From Agrobacterium arsenijevicii (GTDB taxonomy: Bacteria > Pseudomonadota > Alphaproteobacteria > Rhizobiales > Rhizobiaceae): a DNA stretch of 64,000 nt. The position numbers and the translations under genes were made by a program. The notes under the pieces were generated by a model. The model had not been told where the DNA came from. It did not search any database and saw nothing but the letters and a program-made list of their open reading frames with translations. The stretch is from positions 557,054-621,053 of the forward strand of contig JWIT01000003.1 of NCBI GenBank assembly GCA_000949895.1, written 5' to 3'. Within the stretch, counting starts at the first letter, position 1. Every line of letters begins with the position of its first letter. This document shows, in pieces, positions 1 through 8,967 of the stretch.

Positions 1-548
1 TCCAGCCGGTCTCGGTTTCCGCCATTCCCTCGGAAGACGGACGCCGGTTGAGCTTCTCCATGGTCAATGACACGGCGGAAGATGTCGAGATCGACATGAA
101 CATCGTCGCGCTCACCATGGAGGGCAACCGCGTCCCGCTGAAATCCGCCAATGGCACATGCGTAACGGACAAGGCTGCGACGTTGACCGAAATCGACATG
201 GACACCCTGCCGGAAGGCTCCGTGCTTGCGTGGAACTTCATCGCCTCCAACGGCATGACAGGCGAAGGCCATCATGTACGCGATACCTACAAGGCGCTGG
301 AACTTCAGCCCGCCGGACTGACATTCACCGTCAAGTCGTTGAAAAACGGCCAGTTCGAAATCGATGTCACGGCCGCCGGTCTTGCCCTCTTTGTCATGCT
401 GGAGGCCGATCAGCCCGGACGTTATTCCGACAACCTGTTCGATCTCGCCGCCGGCGAAACGCGCCGCATTATTTTCACCCCGAAGACGGGCAGCGGACAG
501 CCGCAGTTCCGCATCTTCGATCTTCATACCTGCCAATCCTCGCATTGA
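1..548 (+). CDS. Beta-mannosidase-like glycoside hydrolase, C-terminal part (truncated by window start)
   Basis: The reading frame is open from base 3 and ends at TGA 546-548, so only the last 181 codons are visible and the true start lies outside the window. The visible part looks like the beta-sandwich (Ig-like) C-terminal domain of family 2 beta-mannosidases, with alternating hydrophobic strands and a conserved-looking VND segment near its start. No catalytic residues fall in this part, so the assignment rests on the look of the C-terminal domain and on sugar-metabolism neighbours (aldo/keto reductase, gnd). The internal ATG/TTG codons near 48-61 are not credible starts because the frame continues upstream. 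Confidence 0.6.
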   Translation, partial: QPVSVSAIPSEDGRRLSFSMVNDTAEDVEIDMNIVALTMEGNRVPLKSANGTCVTDKAATLTEIDMDTLPEGSVLAWNFIASNGMTGEGHHVRDTYKALELQPAGLTFTVKSLKNGQFEIDVTAAGLALFVMLEADQPGRYSDNLFDLAAGETRRIIFTPKTGSGQPQFRIFDLHTCQSSH

Positions 549-672
549 AACCATGCGGCGAAAGGCTTAACCATCCTTCTTGAAACGGCAGGCGACGTTG
601 CGCCTGCCCTCATCTTTTCAAAAGTTTGCCGGGTTCTCCGGCAACCATTCATCAGCAAGTGGAGGAAGACCC

Positions 673-1704
673 ATGGTTTGGCAACCGGCCGAAAACCGAT
701 ACACATCCATGAAATACAATCATTGCGGAAAGACCGGCCTGAAGCTGCCGGCGATCTCGCTGGGACTCTGGCACAATTTCGGCAACGACACACCGCACCA
801 GACGAAACAGGCCATCTGCCGCCGCGCCTTTGATCTCGGCATTACCCATTTCGATCTCGCCAACAATTACGGCCCGCCGCCCGGCAGCGCGGAAACCGCC
901 TTCGGTGAAATCCTGAAGACGGATTTTGCCGGATACCGCGACGAAATGATCATCTCCTCCAAGGCCGGTTACAACATGTGGCCGGGTCCTTACGGCGAAT
1001 GGGGCAGCCGCAAATATCTGATCTCGTCCTGCGACCAGAGCTTGAAGCGCATGGGGCTGGATTACGTCGATATCTTCTATTCCCACCGTTTCGACCCCAA
1101 TACGCCACTTGAAGAAACCTGCGGTGCGCTGGACCAGATCGTGCGCTCCGGCAAGGCGCTCTACGTCGGCATTTCGTCCTACAACTCGAAACGCACCCGC
1201 GAGGCCGCCGCCATCCTGAAAGATCTCGGCACGCCCTGCATCATCCACCAGCCGAGCTACTCGATGATCAACCGCTGGATCGAGGAAGACGGTCTGGTTG
1301 ATACGCTGGAAGAGCTGGGCATCGGCTCCATCGTGTTTTCGCCGCTGGCACAGGGCATGCTCACCACGAAATATCTCGGCGGCGTGCCGGATGGCAGCCG
1401 CGCGTCGCAGAGCAAATCCCTCAACCCGGCCTTCCTCAACGAGCGCAACGTTGAAAACATTCGCGCGCTCAACCGGATTGCCGAGCGGCGCGGCCAGACG
1501 CTGGCGCAGATGGCAATTGCCTGGGTGCTGCGCGGCGGTCGCATCACCTCGGCGCTCATCGGCGCAAGCCGTGTCGAACAGGTGGAAGATTGCGTGAAGG
1601 CGCTCGACAATGCCGATTTCTCTGCCGAGGAACTGGCTGAAATCGACCGTTATGCCAAGGACGCGGATATCAACCTCTGGGCAAAATCTGCTGAGCGCGT
1701 TTGA
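673..1704 (+). CDS. gpr: Aldo/keto reductase, YghZ/Gpr type (L-glyceraldehyde 3-phosphate reductase-like)
   Basis: The 343-residue protein opens with MVWQPAENRY and runs into YNHCGKTGLKLPAISLGLW, close to E. coli YghZ/Gpr (346 residues). Family members are NADPH-dependent TIM-barrel reductases of small aldehydes, L-glyceraldehyde 3-phosphate in the best studied case. The catalytic Asp-Tyr-Lys-His set is plausible: DLANNYG carries Asp and Tyr, ISSKAGYN the Lys, and FYSHRFDP the His. The start at 673 is chosen over upstream codons because GGAGGAAG lies just before it and the N terminus then matches the family. It follows the beta-mannosidase end by about 125 bp on the same strand. A GC-rich hairpin follows at 1718-1739. 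Confidence 0.88.
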   Translation: MVWQPAENRYTSMKYNHCGKTGLKLPAISLGLWHNFGNDTPHQTKQAICRRAFDLGITHFDLANNYGPPPGSAETAFGEILKTDFAGYRDEMIISSKAGYNMWPGPYGEWGSRKYLISSCDQSLKRMGLDYVDIFYSHRFDPNTPLEETCGALDQIVRSGKALYVGISSYNSKRTREAAAILKDLGTPCIIHQPSYSMINRWIEEDGLVDTLEELGIGSIVFSPLAQGMLTTKYLGGVPDGSRASQSKSLNPAFLNERNVENIRALNRIAERRGQTLAQMAIAWVLRGGRITSALIGASRVEQVEDCVKALDNADFSAEELAEIDRYAKDADINLWAKSAERV

Positions 1705-1717
1705 TGTTTGAAACAGG

Positions 1718-1739
1718 CCGCCCGGTTTTCGCCGGGCGG
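1718..1739 (+). terminator. Possible terminator after the aldo/keto reductase gene
   Basis: An 8-bp perfect stem, CCGCCCGG (1718-1725) with CCGGGCGG (1732-1739), encloses a 6-base loop 14 bases after the stop codon. The following T-run is weak, so termination efficiency is uncertain. Confidence 0.5.
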
Positions 1740-1895
1740 TCTGACCACATCAAAATACGGACAAAATCTCCAACTGAAAGATTAACGTCCACGCCTAACC
1801 GTTAATAACCATTACATAAATGTAATTTTAAATTCAGTTTCCGTTCATTCGTTTATTCGTAAGTTCTTCTCATCGAAACACGAGAGGAGACTTCC

Positions 1896-2222
1896 ATGAA
1901 AAAGTTCGTCACCATTCTTCTGGCCGCCACCGTTCTCGCAGCTCCGTTGGCTCAGGCACAAAGCCGTTACGACGATCGCCATCGCGGCGTCACCATCGAT
2001 CGTCAGATGCATACGAAAAAGGTCATCGTCAAGAAGCACCGCTGGGATCGCGGCCAGCGCCTTTCGCCGGCAGAGCGTCGTCATTTTGTCGACCGCCGCG
2101 ACTATCGCCGCTACCGTCTTGCCGAGCCGCGCCGCGACCAGCGCTGGGTGCGCGTCGACAACCAGTTCCTGCTCATCAACGCCGTCAGCGGCCTGATCGT
2201 CGGCCTCGCTGCCACTCGCTGA
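1896..2222 (+). CDS. RcnB-like secreted basic protein
   Basis: The 108-residue protein has a clear Sec signal peptide (MKKFVTILLAATVLAAPLAQA, cleavage near residue 21). A very Arg/His/Asp-rich mature part follows, with RYDDRHRG and a DYRRYRL-type segment, and it ends in a hydrophobic patch (LINAVSGLIVGLAAT). This layout matches the RcnB/DUF1236-like family of periplasmic proteins; E. coli RcnB takes part in Ni/Co homeostasis. Metal binding here is inference. A strong ribosome site (GAGAGGAGA) precedes the ATG, and the AT-rich 1745-1895 region probably holds its promoter. A bidirectional terminator separates it from convergent gnd. Confidence 0.72.
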   Translation: MKKFVTILLAATVLAAPLAQAQSRYDDRHRGVTIDRQMHTKKVIVKKHRWDRGQRLSPAERRHFVDRRDYRRYRLAEPRRDQRWVRVDNQFLLINAVSGLIVGLAATR

Positions 2223-2243
2223 GTGAAGTCATCGGATGAAATG

Positions 2244-2269
2244 AAAAGGCCCGCTTGCGCGGGCCTTTT
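2244..2269. terminator. Bidirectional terminator between rcnB-like gene and gnd
   Basis: An 11-bp perfect inverted repeat AAAAGGCCCGC / GCGGGCCTTTT (2244-2254 and 2259-2269) has a 4-base loop. A/T tails on both sides suit both convergent genes. Confidence 0.9.
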
Positions 2270-2290
2270 GTCATTTATCGTTTCAGCCGA

Positions 2291-3721
2291 TCAGAAAATG
2301 TCGGCGCCGCTGCCCCATGGGCCGTGCGGCTTGTCGACGCCGTCGGTGCGTTCGAAACCATGCGCGCCAAAGAAGTCGCGCTGCGCCTGGATGAGGTTGG
2401 CGCTGCCGCGGGCGCGGCGATAGGCGTCAAAGTAACCAAGCGCCGAAGCGAGTGCCGAAACCGGCAGACCCGACAGAACCGCGTAGGAAACCACACGGCG
2501 CAGAGCAGCGTCGGTGTCCTTGACGATGCCGGAGAAGGCAGGCGTCACGATGAGGTTGGCCACATGCGGATCCTTGGTGAAGGCCGAGGTGATCTCATCA
2601 AGGAATTCCGAGCGGATGATGCAACCCGCGCGCCAGATACGGGCGATCGTCGGCATCGGCAGGTTCCAGTTGAACTCCTTCGATGCGGCAGACATGATCG
2701 CGAAGCCCTGTGCGTAAGCACCGACCTTGGCGGCCAGAAGTGCGCTCTCGAGATCGGCTATGAAGGCCTTTTTGTCAGCGGGCGTTGCTGCGACGGTCGG
2801 CAGGCCGAAGATCTTCTCGGCAGCTTCGCGCTCGTCCTTCTGCGAGGAGAGAATACGGGCAGCTACGGCCGCTTCGATAGCGGTTGCGGCGACGCCCATG
2901 TTCTGCGCCTCGATGACCGACCACTTGCCGGTGCCCTTCTGGCCGGCCTTGTCGAGGATCAGATCGACCATCGGCTTGCCGGTGATCGGATCGGCGGCGC
3001 GCAGAACCTTCTCGGTGATTTCGATCAGGTAGGAGTTCAGGCGGCCCTTGTTCCATTCGGCGAACACATCGGCGATTTCGACTGCGCTCATCTTCAGGCC
3101 GTCACGCAGGATGCCGTAGATTTCGGCGATCATCTGCATGTCGGCATATTCGATGCCGTTATGGATGGTCTTGACGAAATGGCCAGCGCCGTCATTGCCG
3201 AGCCATGCCACGCACGGATCGTCATTATACTTGGCGGAAATGGAGGTCAGCACCTTTTCGACGCGCTTCCAGCTATCTTCGGTACCGCCGACCATGATCG
3301 ACGGTCCGTGACGCGCACCTTCTTCGCCGCCGGATACGCCCATGCCGATAAAGGTCAGGCCGCTGTTCTTCAGATTGTCGAAACGGCGGATCGTATCACG
3401 GAAGTTGGCGTTACCGGCGTCGATCATGATGTCGCCGTTTGCCAGATGGGGTTTAAGGATTTCCATCTGCTGGTCTACCGGATCGCCGGCCTTGATCATA
3501 ATGATGATCGGGCGCGGAGGGCGAATGGCGGCGACGAATTCCTCGATGGTTTCGCAAGGGATCAACTGACCCTGCAATTCCCCAGCTTCGGCGTAGAATT
3601 TTTTCGTCGCTTCAGGGGTTCGGTTGAATACGGCAATCTTGTTGCCCTTTTCCGCGATGTTCAACGCCAGGTTCGAGCCCATGACGCCGAGACCGATCAA
3701 ACCGATTTCTGCCTGTTCCAC
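2291..3721 (-). CDS. gnd: 6-phosphogluconate dehydrogenase, decarboxylating
   Basis: The 476-residue protein oxidises and decarboxylates 6-phosphogluconate to ribulose 5-phosphate in the pentose phosphate pathway. The N-terminal Rossmann motif is GLIGLGVMGSNLALN, and NRTPE follows the second strand as expected for NADP binding. The substrate-binding signature GMGVSGGEEGARHGPSIM is intact, and GNDGAGHFVKTIHNGIEY contains the catalytic lysine. The C-terminal end RTDGVDKPHGPW is typical. Length matches the family (about 470). It stands alone, facing away from fixS, with a terminator just after its stop. Confidence 0.97.
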   Translation of the reverse strand: MEQAEIGLIGLGVMGSNLALNIAEKGNKIAVFNRTPEATKKFYAEAGELQGQLIPCETIEEFVAAIRPPRPIIIMIKAGDPVDQQMEILKPHLANGDIMIDAGNANFRDTIRRFDNLKNSGLTFIGMGVSGGEEGARHGPSIMVGGTEDSWKRVEKVLTSISAKYNDDPCVAWLGNDGAGHFVKTIHNGIEYADMQMIAEIYGILRDGLKMSAVEIADVFAEWNKGRLNSYLIEITEKVLRAADPITGKPMVDLILDKAGQKGTGKWSVIEAQNMGVAATAIEAAVAARILSSQKDEREAAEKIFGLPTVAATPADKKAFIADLESALLAAKVGAYAQGFAIMSAASKEFNWNLPMPTIARIWRAGCIIRSEFLDEITSAFTKDPHVANLIVTPAFSGIVKDTDAALRRVVSYAVLSGLPVSALASALGYFDAYRRARGSANLIQAQRDFFGAHGFERTDGVDKPHGPWGSGADIF

Positions 3722-3887
3722 GGATGTGCCTCCATCTTGCTTTTAGGTGGTCGTGTTGTGGCACTGTAATCACCAAACGGCAAGGCTGAGGGCGACTGAA
3801 ACGATTAAATTTTGATGACGCAAATCAGCTTTGCATATTTGTATCAGGTCGAAGCAGGCTCGAAACGGAAACCGGACCCTTTTTGTC

Positions 3888-4046
3888 TTATGAAGGCCGG
3901 GGCCTGTCATCGCCATCGTCCAGCGCCCGCCAGGCGGCCCCATCCATATCCTCATATTGCCCCGATCGCACCGACCACAAGAAGGCGAAAAGCCCGAGCG
4001 CGCCGAGAAACAGGGCGACGGGAATGAGATAGATCAGCATGTTCAT
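3888..4046 (-). CDS. fixS: Cbb3 oxidase maturation protein FixS (CcoS)
   Basis: A 52-residue protein starting MNMLIYLIPVALFLG, with one transmembrane helix (about residues 4-24) followed by the family signature WSVRSGQYEDMDG. CcoS is needed for cofactor (haem/copper) assembly of cbb3-type oxidase. The ATG overlaps the fixI stop in an ATGA arrangement (4043-4046), indicating translational coupling, so it is the last gene of fixGHIS. The acidic tail DDGDDRP is common in the family. Confidence 0.93.
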   Translation of the reverse strand: MNMLIYLIPVALFLGALGLFAFLWSVRSGQYEDMDGAAWRALDDGDDRPRPS

Positions 4047-6334
4047 GCTGCTTGCGCCCCCTCGCCCACGAATCCCGTCATCACTGTTTCGTTCTTTGAA
4101 ACGGTGTCAGCCGCTCCCGCAAGGCGCAGGGCATTGGCAACGACGATCAGCGACGATGTCGACATGGCGATGGCAGCGATCATCGGCGTCGCATAACCCG
4201 CAATCGCAATCGGCACGGCGATGATGTTGTAGCCGATGGCAAGGGCGAAGTTCTGCCGGATGAGCCGCCCGGCCCGACACGACGTCTCTATCGCAAACGG
4301 AACGGCGTCGAGATCATCGTGCACGAACACGAAGTCGGCGGCCTGCCGGCCGATATCGGCGGCGGTGGCCGGTGCCATAGAAACGTGGGCAGCAGCAAGC
4401 GCCGGCGCATCATTGATGCCGTCGCCCACCATCAGCACCTTGCGTGCCTCACTCGCCAGCGCCGCACAACGCCCCGCCTTGTCTTTCGGCGACAGGTCCG
4501 CGTTCCATTTGGTTATCCCCAGACGCTGCGCCATGGCTTTGACCGCGGCTGCACGGTCGCCGGACACGATTTCCTGCACCAATCCCCGCGCAGAAAGGTC
4601 GCGCAGTGCCTGCACTGCTCCGGGTCGCGGATTGTCTTCGAAACCGAACGTCGCCAGATGCCGACCATCGAGGGAGAGCACCACTTCCGACCGCGCATCG
4701 CCATTTTCCGGCTGTGTATCTTGCGGGCAGGCAAACCGGCGATTGCCCAGCCGGTAAGTTCCCGCCGCCGTCAAGGCCTCGACGCCGGAGCCGGGAATTT
4801 CTTGCACCGCGTCGCAGACCAGTAAAATTCCGGCATAGGCGGCATACAGGGCTTTGGACAGTGGGTGGCGCGAATGGGCGGCGAGGCCAGCCGTAATCGC
4901 CATCGTGGCTGACTTCACATCGCCGGTTTCCACCAGCCGGGGTTTTCCAACCGTCAGGGTGCCCGTTTTGTCGAACAGCACGGTGTCGATTTCGGCCAGT
5001 CGCTCCATCGCCGAGCCTTCCTTGACCATGATGCCATGCCGGAAGAGCCTTCCTGCCGCCACCACCTGCACCACAGGGACGGCGAGACCAAGCGCACACG
5101 GGCAGGTGATGATGAGAACCGCAATCGCGATCAGCATCGCCTGTTTCCAGTCGCCACCGAAAATGCCCCAGCCGAGGAAGGTCACGAAAGCAAGAAGATG
5201 CACGACGGGCGAATAATAGCTCGCGGCGCGGTCGGCGATGCGCCGGTAACGCGCCCGCCCCCCTTCCGCCGCTTCCATCAGCCCGATCACCTCGGAGAGA
5301 AAGGAATCCTTTGCCGATGCAGTTACCCGTGCGGTCAGCGAACCAGTGAGATTGAGCGTACCTGCCTGAAGCAGATCGCCCACGTCCACCCGGCGCGGCG
5401 CGCTTTCGCCGTTGACGATGGACATGTCGAGATCGCTGCTTCCGCTGATGACCATCGCATCCACCGCCACGCGGTCACCGGCAGCAATCGCAATCGTCAT
5501 GCCGGGTAGCACATCGCCAAGCGGGCAATATTCCCGCGCTCCGTCCTCACCGATAATGGTTGCGCCGCGTGGTGAAAGCCGGGCCAAGCCCGCAATGGCC
5601 GAGCGCGCCCTGTCACGCATGATATGGTCAAGCGTGCGGCCGATCAGCAGGAAGAACAGCAGCGATACGGTCGCGTCGAACCACGCATGTTCGCCATGAT
5701 GAATGGTTTCCCAAAGCGACACGGCATAGGAAAGCGTGATGGCGAGCGCTATCGGCACATCCATATTGGTGCGGCCATGCTTCAGCGCATTCCAGGCCGA
5801 CTGATAGAAGAACCGGCCGCCATAGATCAGCGCCGGCGCGGCGATCAGCGCCGAAACCCAGTGAAACATGTCGCGCGTCGCCGCATCGGCCCCGGACCAG
5901 ACGGACACGGACAGCAGCATGATATTGGCGGAAGCAAAGCCGCAGAGTGCCACCGCCCGGATCAGCTGCGAGCGGAACGCGTCGGAAGCATCCTGCCCAC
6001 TCGCGAAAAGATGCGTGCGGTAGCCCGCTTCAAGGATCGCACGGGCAAGGTCGGCGGGGTTAGTCCTGATGCCGTCGATCTCCTCCCTCCAGACAATCGC
6101 CACCCGTTTGGAGGACAGGTTCACGCGCGCCTGCTCCACTTGGCGGAGACGGCGCAGCGCGGTTTCGATGGTGGTGATGCAGGCGCCGCAATAAACGCCG
6201 GGCACGCTGAGATCGGTCTGGCGCAACCCCTGCCCCAGATCGCGGCTTGCCAGCATCAGCTCCTCTGATGATGGTGGGTTCACCGGCTCGCCAAGTTGAA
6301 GCGATCCTTCCGTTCCGGGTGCGCAGCAACTCAT
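4043..6334 (-). CDS. fixI: Copper-translocating P-type ATPase FixI (CcoI)
   Basis: The 763-residue membrane ATPase delivers copper for the CuB centre of cbb3 oxidase. Visible elements in order are: an N-terminal metal-binding domain with VYCGAC (Cys49, Cys52), membrane helices, the CPC transport motif (TCPCALGL, residues 411-413), the phosphorylation site DKTGT (Asp455), the HP motif HSRHP (about 487-491) and the hinge GDGINDAP (about 637-644). A second N-terminal cysteine pair (Cys3-Cys4) may also bind copper. Its start overlaps the fixH stop by four bases and its stop overlaps the fixS start, so fixGHIS is one coupled transcription unit. Confidence 0.96.
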   Translation of the reverse strand: MSCCAPGTEGSLQLGEPVNPPSSEELMLASRDLGQGLRQTDLSVPGVYCGACITTIETALRRLRQVEQARVNLSSKRVAIVWREEIDGIRTNPADLARAILEAGYRTHLFASGQDASDAFRSQLIRAVALCGFASANIMLLSVSVWSGADAATRDMFHWVSALIAAPALIYGGRFFYQSAWNALKHGRTNMDVPIALAITLSYAVSLWETIHHGEHAWFDATVSLLFFLLIGRTLDHIMRDRARSAIAGLARLSPRGATIIGEDGAREYCPLGDVLPGMTIAIAAGDRVAVDAMVISGSSDLDMSIVNGESAPRRVDVGDLLQAGTLNLTGSLTARVTASAKDSFLSEVIGLMEAAEGGRARYRRIADRAASYYSPVVHLLAFVTFLGWGIFGGDWKQAMLIAIAVLIITCPCALGLAVPVVQVVAAGRLFRHGIMVKEGSAMERLAEIDTVLFDKTGTLTVGKPRLVETGDVKSATMAITAGLAAHSRHPLSKALYAAYAGILLVCDAVQEIPGSGVEALTAAGTYRLGNRRFACPQDTQPENGDARSEVVLSLDGRHLATFGFEDNPRPGAVQALRDLSARGLVQEIVSGDRAAAVKAMAQRLGITKWNADLSPKDKAGRCAALASEARKVLMVGDGINDAPALAAAHVSMAPATAADIGRQAADFVFVHDDLDAVPFAIETSCRAGRLIRQNFALAIGYNIIAVPIAIAGYATPMIAAIAMSTSSLIVVANALRLAGAADTVSKNETVMTGFVGEGAQAA

Positions 6335-6831
6335 TTGCGCCCCCTGATGACGGCGATCCGCGTGCCCTCATGCACAATGATTTTACCGTCCTTGACGGCG
6401 GTGACCTCGACGATCCACTGACCCGGCAGCATGTCGTGCGGGCCAGTGAAGACACCAGTGGAAACCGGCTTCAGTTCCATGTCGAAATTCTGGTGTTCAC
6501 CCACCGGCCGGCGGAAATGCGCCGTTACCGTGTCCGTATCCACAGGACCGGTATCGGGATGAAACACCTCGTAGCGCACGGTGTTTTCATCCACCACGAG
6601 TTTGCCCTTGATGCCGGTCGCGGCCCTCGCCTTGGCGGCCTCGGCCTTGGCGTTGAACTGCTGGCTGGCGACGTAGGTATTGGGCACCACCAACCCGCTC
6701 CAGCTGGTAACGGCATTCCACGCCATCACCATGTTGACGGTAATGATGGTTCCGAAGAACAGCACCATCACGCCCAGCATATGCCAGCCAGTGAAAACAA
6801 AGCCGGACGTCCGGCGATTGGTCGTTGTCAT
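6331..6831 (-). CDS. fixH: Cbb3 oxidase assembly protein FixH
   Basis: A 166-residue protein with one N-terminal membrane helix (GWHMLGVMVLFFGTIITVNMVM, about residues 15-36) followed by a periplasmic beta-rich domain. FixH is required with FixG, FixI and FixS for cbb3 oxidase biogenesis; its molecular role is less clear than that of FixI. The WSGLVVPNTYVASQQFN segment after the helix is typical. It overlaps both fixG and fixI by four bases (ATGA junctions). Confidence 0.94.
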   Translation of the reverse strand: MTTTNRRTSGFVFTGWHMLGVMVLFFGTIITVNMVMAWNAVTSWSGLVVPNTYVASQQFNAKAEAAKARAATGIKGKLVVDENTVRYEVFHPDTGPVDTDTVTAHFRRPVGEHQNFDMELKPVSTGVFTGPHDMLPGQWIVEVTAVKDGKIIVHEGTRIAVIRGRK

Positions 6832-8411
6832 TTTTTCACTCCCGGAGCGTTGAAGACGGCATCGTAACGGGCCGTCTCATGGCCGCCCGTATCGCTGACG
6901 ATGAATTCGAAATTTTCCGCAGCCCGCGCCACATCCCCGCCCGGCAGGGTGACGAAGACCTTCAGCGTCGTCGCTTCGTCAGGCTCCACCATCACCTCGA
7001 AGCTGCGCGAGGCTGCATCCGGCACGCCGTTGATCTTCATCACCGCATTCGGAATGCCCTCAATCGTCAGGTTTATCGTACGCGGTTGCGGCACCATATT
7101 GAGGATGCGCACGGTATAACCGTTGCGGATCGACCCGTTCGATTCCAGCACATATTGCGGATTGCGGTCATGCAGCACATTGAGCGCCAGCCGCTCGCGC
7201 GTCACCAGCGCCAGCAGCAGGCCGATGCCGACGGCAGCCCAGATCGCCGTGTAAAGAAGCGTGCGCGGGCGAAAGACGATGCGCCAGTCGAAATGGCGAA
7301 TGCTGTTTTTGAAACTGCCGTCCTCCTCGCGCACATTGGCGGGACAGATCGCGTGCCGGCCGTTGCCGGTCACGAGCGACATATTGGACTGGTATTCGGA
7401 CAGCGTCGCGTAGGCGATCAGCCCGCGCGGCTTGCCGATCTTGTCCATCACCCCGTCACAGGCATCGATGCAGAGCGCGCAGGTGATACATTCCAGCTGC
7501 TGTCCGTCCCTGATGTCTATGCCCATGGGACAGACTGCGACACAGGCGTTGCAATCGACGCAGTCGCCGATGCTCTCGCCCGCCGCGGCCGCTTTTTTTG
7601 CGTGCCTCGAACGTGGCTCCCCGCGCCAGTCATTATAGGTGACAACCAGCGAATTCTCATCCAGCATCGCCGCCTGAATACGCGGCCAGGGACACATATA
7701 GGTGCAGACCTGCTCTCGCATCAGCCCGCCGAAAACGTAGGTCGTGGCGGTGAGGATGGCGACGGTGGAATAAGCGATCATCGGCGCCTGCCCCGTCATG
7801 AACTCCATCGCCAGCGTCGGCGCGTCGGCAAAATAAAAGATCCAGGCGCCGCCGGTCAGAGCGCCGATCACCAGCCAGATCGCATGTTTGAGAACGCGTT
7901 TGCGCAGCTTTTCGAATGTGAAGGGCGCGGCATCCAGCTTCATACGGGCATTCCGGTCGCCCTCGATCGCCCGCTCGACGACCAGAAACAGGTCCACCCA
8001 GACGGTCTGCGGACAGGTGTAGCCGCACCATGCACGCCCGACGGCAGAGGTGACGAGAAACAGCCCCAGCCCCGCCATGACCAGCAATCCCGCGACGAAA
8101 AAGAACTCCTGCGGCCATATCTCGATGAAGAAGAAATAAAAGCGTCGGTTGGCAATATCGATCAGCACCGCCTGATCGGGCGCATAAGGTCCCCTATCCC
8201 AGCGCAGGAACGGGGTCAGATAATAAATCCCGAGCGTGACGAGCATTACCAGCCACTTGAACCGCCGGAACCGGCCCTCGGCGCGCTTGGGAAAAATCTT
8301 CTTGCGCGCTTCATAAAGCGGCTTGCGCGTCTTTGCGGAATTGACGGCCTCCGCTTCCAGCCTTTCGACGGGCTGTTGCGGGCGGTCCTGTCCGGCGGGA
8401 TAGATGTGCAT
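6828..8411 (-). CDS. fixG: Ferredoxin-like membrane protein FixG (CcoG)
   Basis: The 527-residue protein has several membrane helices and two ferredoxin-type cysteine groups, CVDCNACVAVCP and CITCALCIDACD, which should bind two [4Fe-4S] clusters. CcoG is thought to reduce copper for insertion into cbb3 oxidase. Two further conserved cysteine segments, CGYTCPQTVWVD and CTYMCPWPRIQ, lie between helices. The C-terminal third is a soluble Ig-like domain. The start at 8411 gives the usual N terminus; the nearest strong ribosome site is about 20 bases upstream, so the exact start is slightly uncertain. A perfect FNR/FixK box lies at 8468-8481. Confidence 0.95.
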   Translation of the reverse strand: MHIYPAGQDRPQQPVERLEAEAVNSAKTRKPLYEARKKIFPKRAEGRFRRFKWLVMLVTLGIYYLTPFLRWDRGPYAPDQAVLIDIANRRFYFFFIEIWPQEFFFVAGLLVMAGLGLFLVTSAVGRAWCGYTCPQTVWVDLFLVVERAIEGDRNARMKLDAAPFTFEKLRKRVLKHAIWLVIGALTGGAWIFYFADAPTLAMEFMTGQAPMIAYSTVAILTATTYVFGGLMREQVCTYMCPWPRIQAAMLDENSLVVTYNDWRGEPRSRHAKKAAAAGESIGDCVDCNACVAVCPMGIDIRDGQQLECITCALCIDACDGVMDKIGKPRGLIAYATLSEYQSNMSLVTGNGRHAICPANVREEDGSFKNSIRHFDWRIVFRPRTLLYTAIWAAVGIGLLLALVTRERLALNVLHDRNPQYVLESNGSIRNGYTVRILNMVPQPRTINLTIEGIPNAVMKINGVPDAASRSFEVMVEPDEATTLKVFVTLPGGDVARAAENFEFIVSDTGGHETARYDAVFNAPGVKK

Positions 8412-8467
8412 GTCAAGGAGTCCGTTTTTATCTCCTTGCTTTCTCCCATCTCACCGGCAAAACATCC

Positions 8468-8481
8468 TTGACTTACATCAA
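8468..8481. promoter_or_regulatory. FNR/FixK-type anaerobox upstream of fixG
   Basis: TTGA-CTTACA-TCAA is a perfect match to the FNR/FixK consensus TTGA-N6-TCAA. Its centre is about 63 bp from the fixG start. It is also about 77 bp from the divergent SRPBCC gene start, so both genes could respond. The likely regulator, fnrN, is encoded at 62567-63292. Confidence 0.88.
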
Positions 8482-8551
8482 GTGAAGACAAAGTGGCGCA
8501 GCAAGGGCCTTACACTGGAGCGGGGGCCTGCACTTGAACGGGGAGGATGAA

Positions 8552-8956
8552 ATGCCTGTCATGCAGTCGAGAATCATTCATCTGTCGGTCGAAAAACCGT
8601 GGAGCCATGTCTATGATTTCACATCCGATCCGCAGACCATGCCGCGTTGGGCCGCCGGGCTTGCGGGTGGCCTCAAAGCGGACGGCGAAGACTGGATCGC
8701 CGATGGCGGTCCGCTCGGTGAAGTGCGCGTCAATTTCGCGCCGACAAACGAATTCGGCGTGGTAGACCATGTCGTCACATTGCCCGATGGCCTGAAGGTC
8801 TATAACGCGCTGCGGGTGACGCCGAATGGCAGCGGCGCTGAAGTAAGCTTCACGCTGCTTCGCCTTCCGGGCATGACGGACGAAGATTTCGAACGGGATG
8901 CGCAAATGGTCCGGGCAGACCTCGAAACATTGAAGTCGCTGCTCGAAGCGGAATGA
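8552..8956 (+). CDS. SRPBCC-family protein
   Basis: The 134-residue protein looks like a small START/SRPBCC (polyketide cyclase-like) domain: an opening strand SRIIHLSVEKPWSHVYDFTSDPQTMPRW, then beta strands, and a long C-terminal helix (DEDFERDAQMVRADLETLKSLLE). Such domains bind hydrophobic ligands, but the ligand cannot be told from sequence. The ATG at 8552 follows GGGGAGGATGA closely; an upstream TTG at 8534 is less likely. It overlaps the next VOC gene region and points away from fixG, sharing the anaerobox region. Confidence 0.78.
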   Translation: MPVMQSRIIHLSVEKPWSHVYDFTSDPQTMPRWAAGLAGGLKADGEDWIADGGPLGEVRVNFAPTNEFGVVDHVVTLPDGLKVYNALRVTPNGSGAEVSFTLLRLPGMTDEDFERDAQMVRADLETLKSLLEAE

Positions 8957-8967
8957 TGGAGAAAACG

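Noticed and set aside
2255..3769. Long open frame (504 codons) on the plus strand over gnd
   Set aside because: It is the antisense shadow of gnd; no family motifs and no ribosome site, while the minus-strand frame has all 6-phosphogluconate dehydrogenase signatures.
6825..8471. 548-codon plus-strand frame over fixG
   Set aside because: Rich in Arg/His/Gln as expected for antisense of a GC-rich gene; fixG on the minus strand is certain from its ferredoxin motifs.
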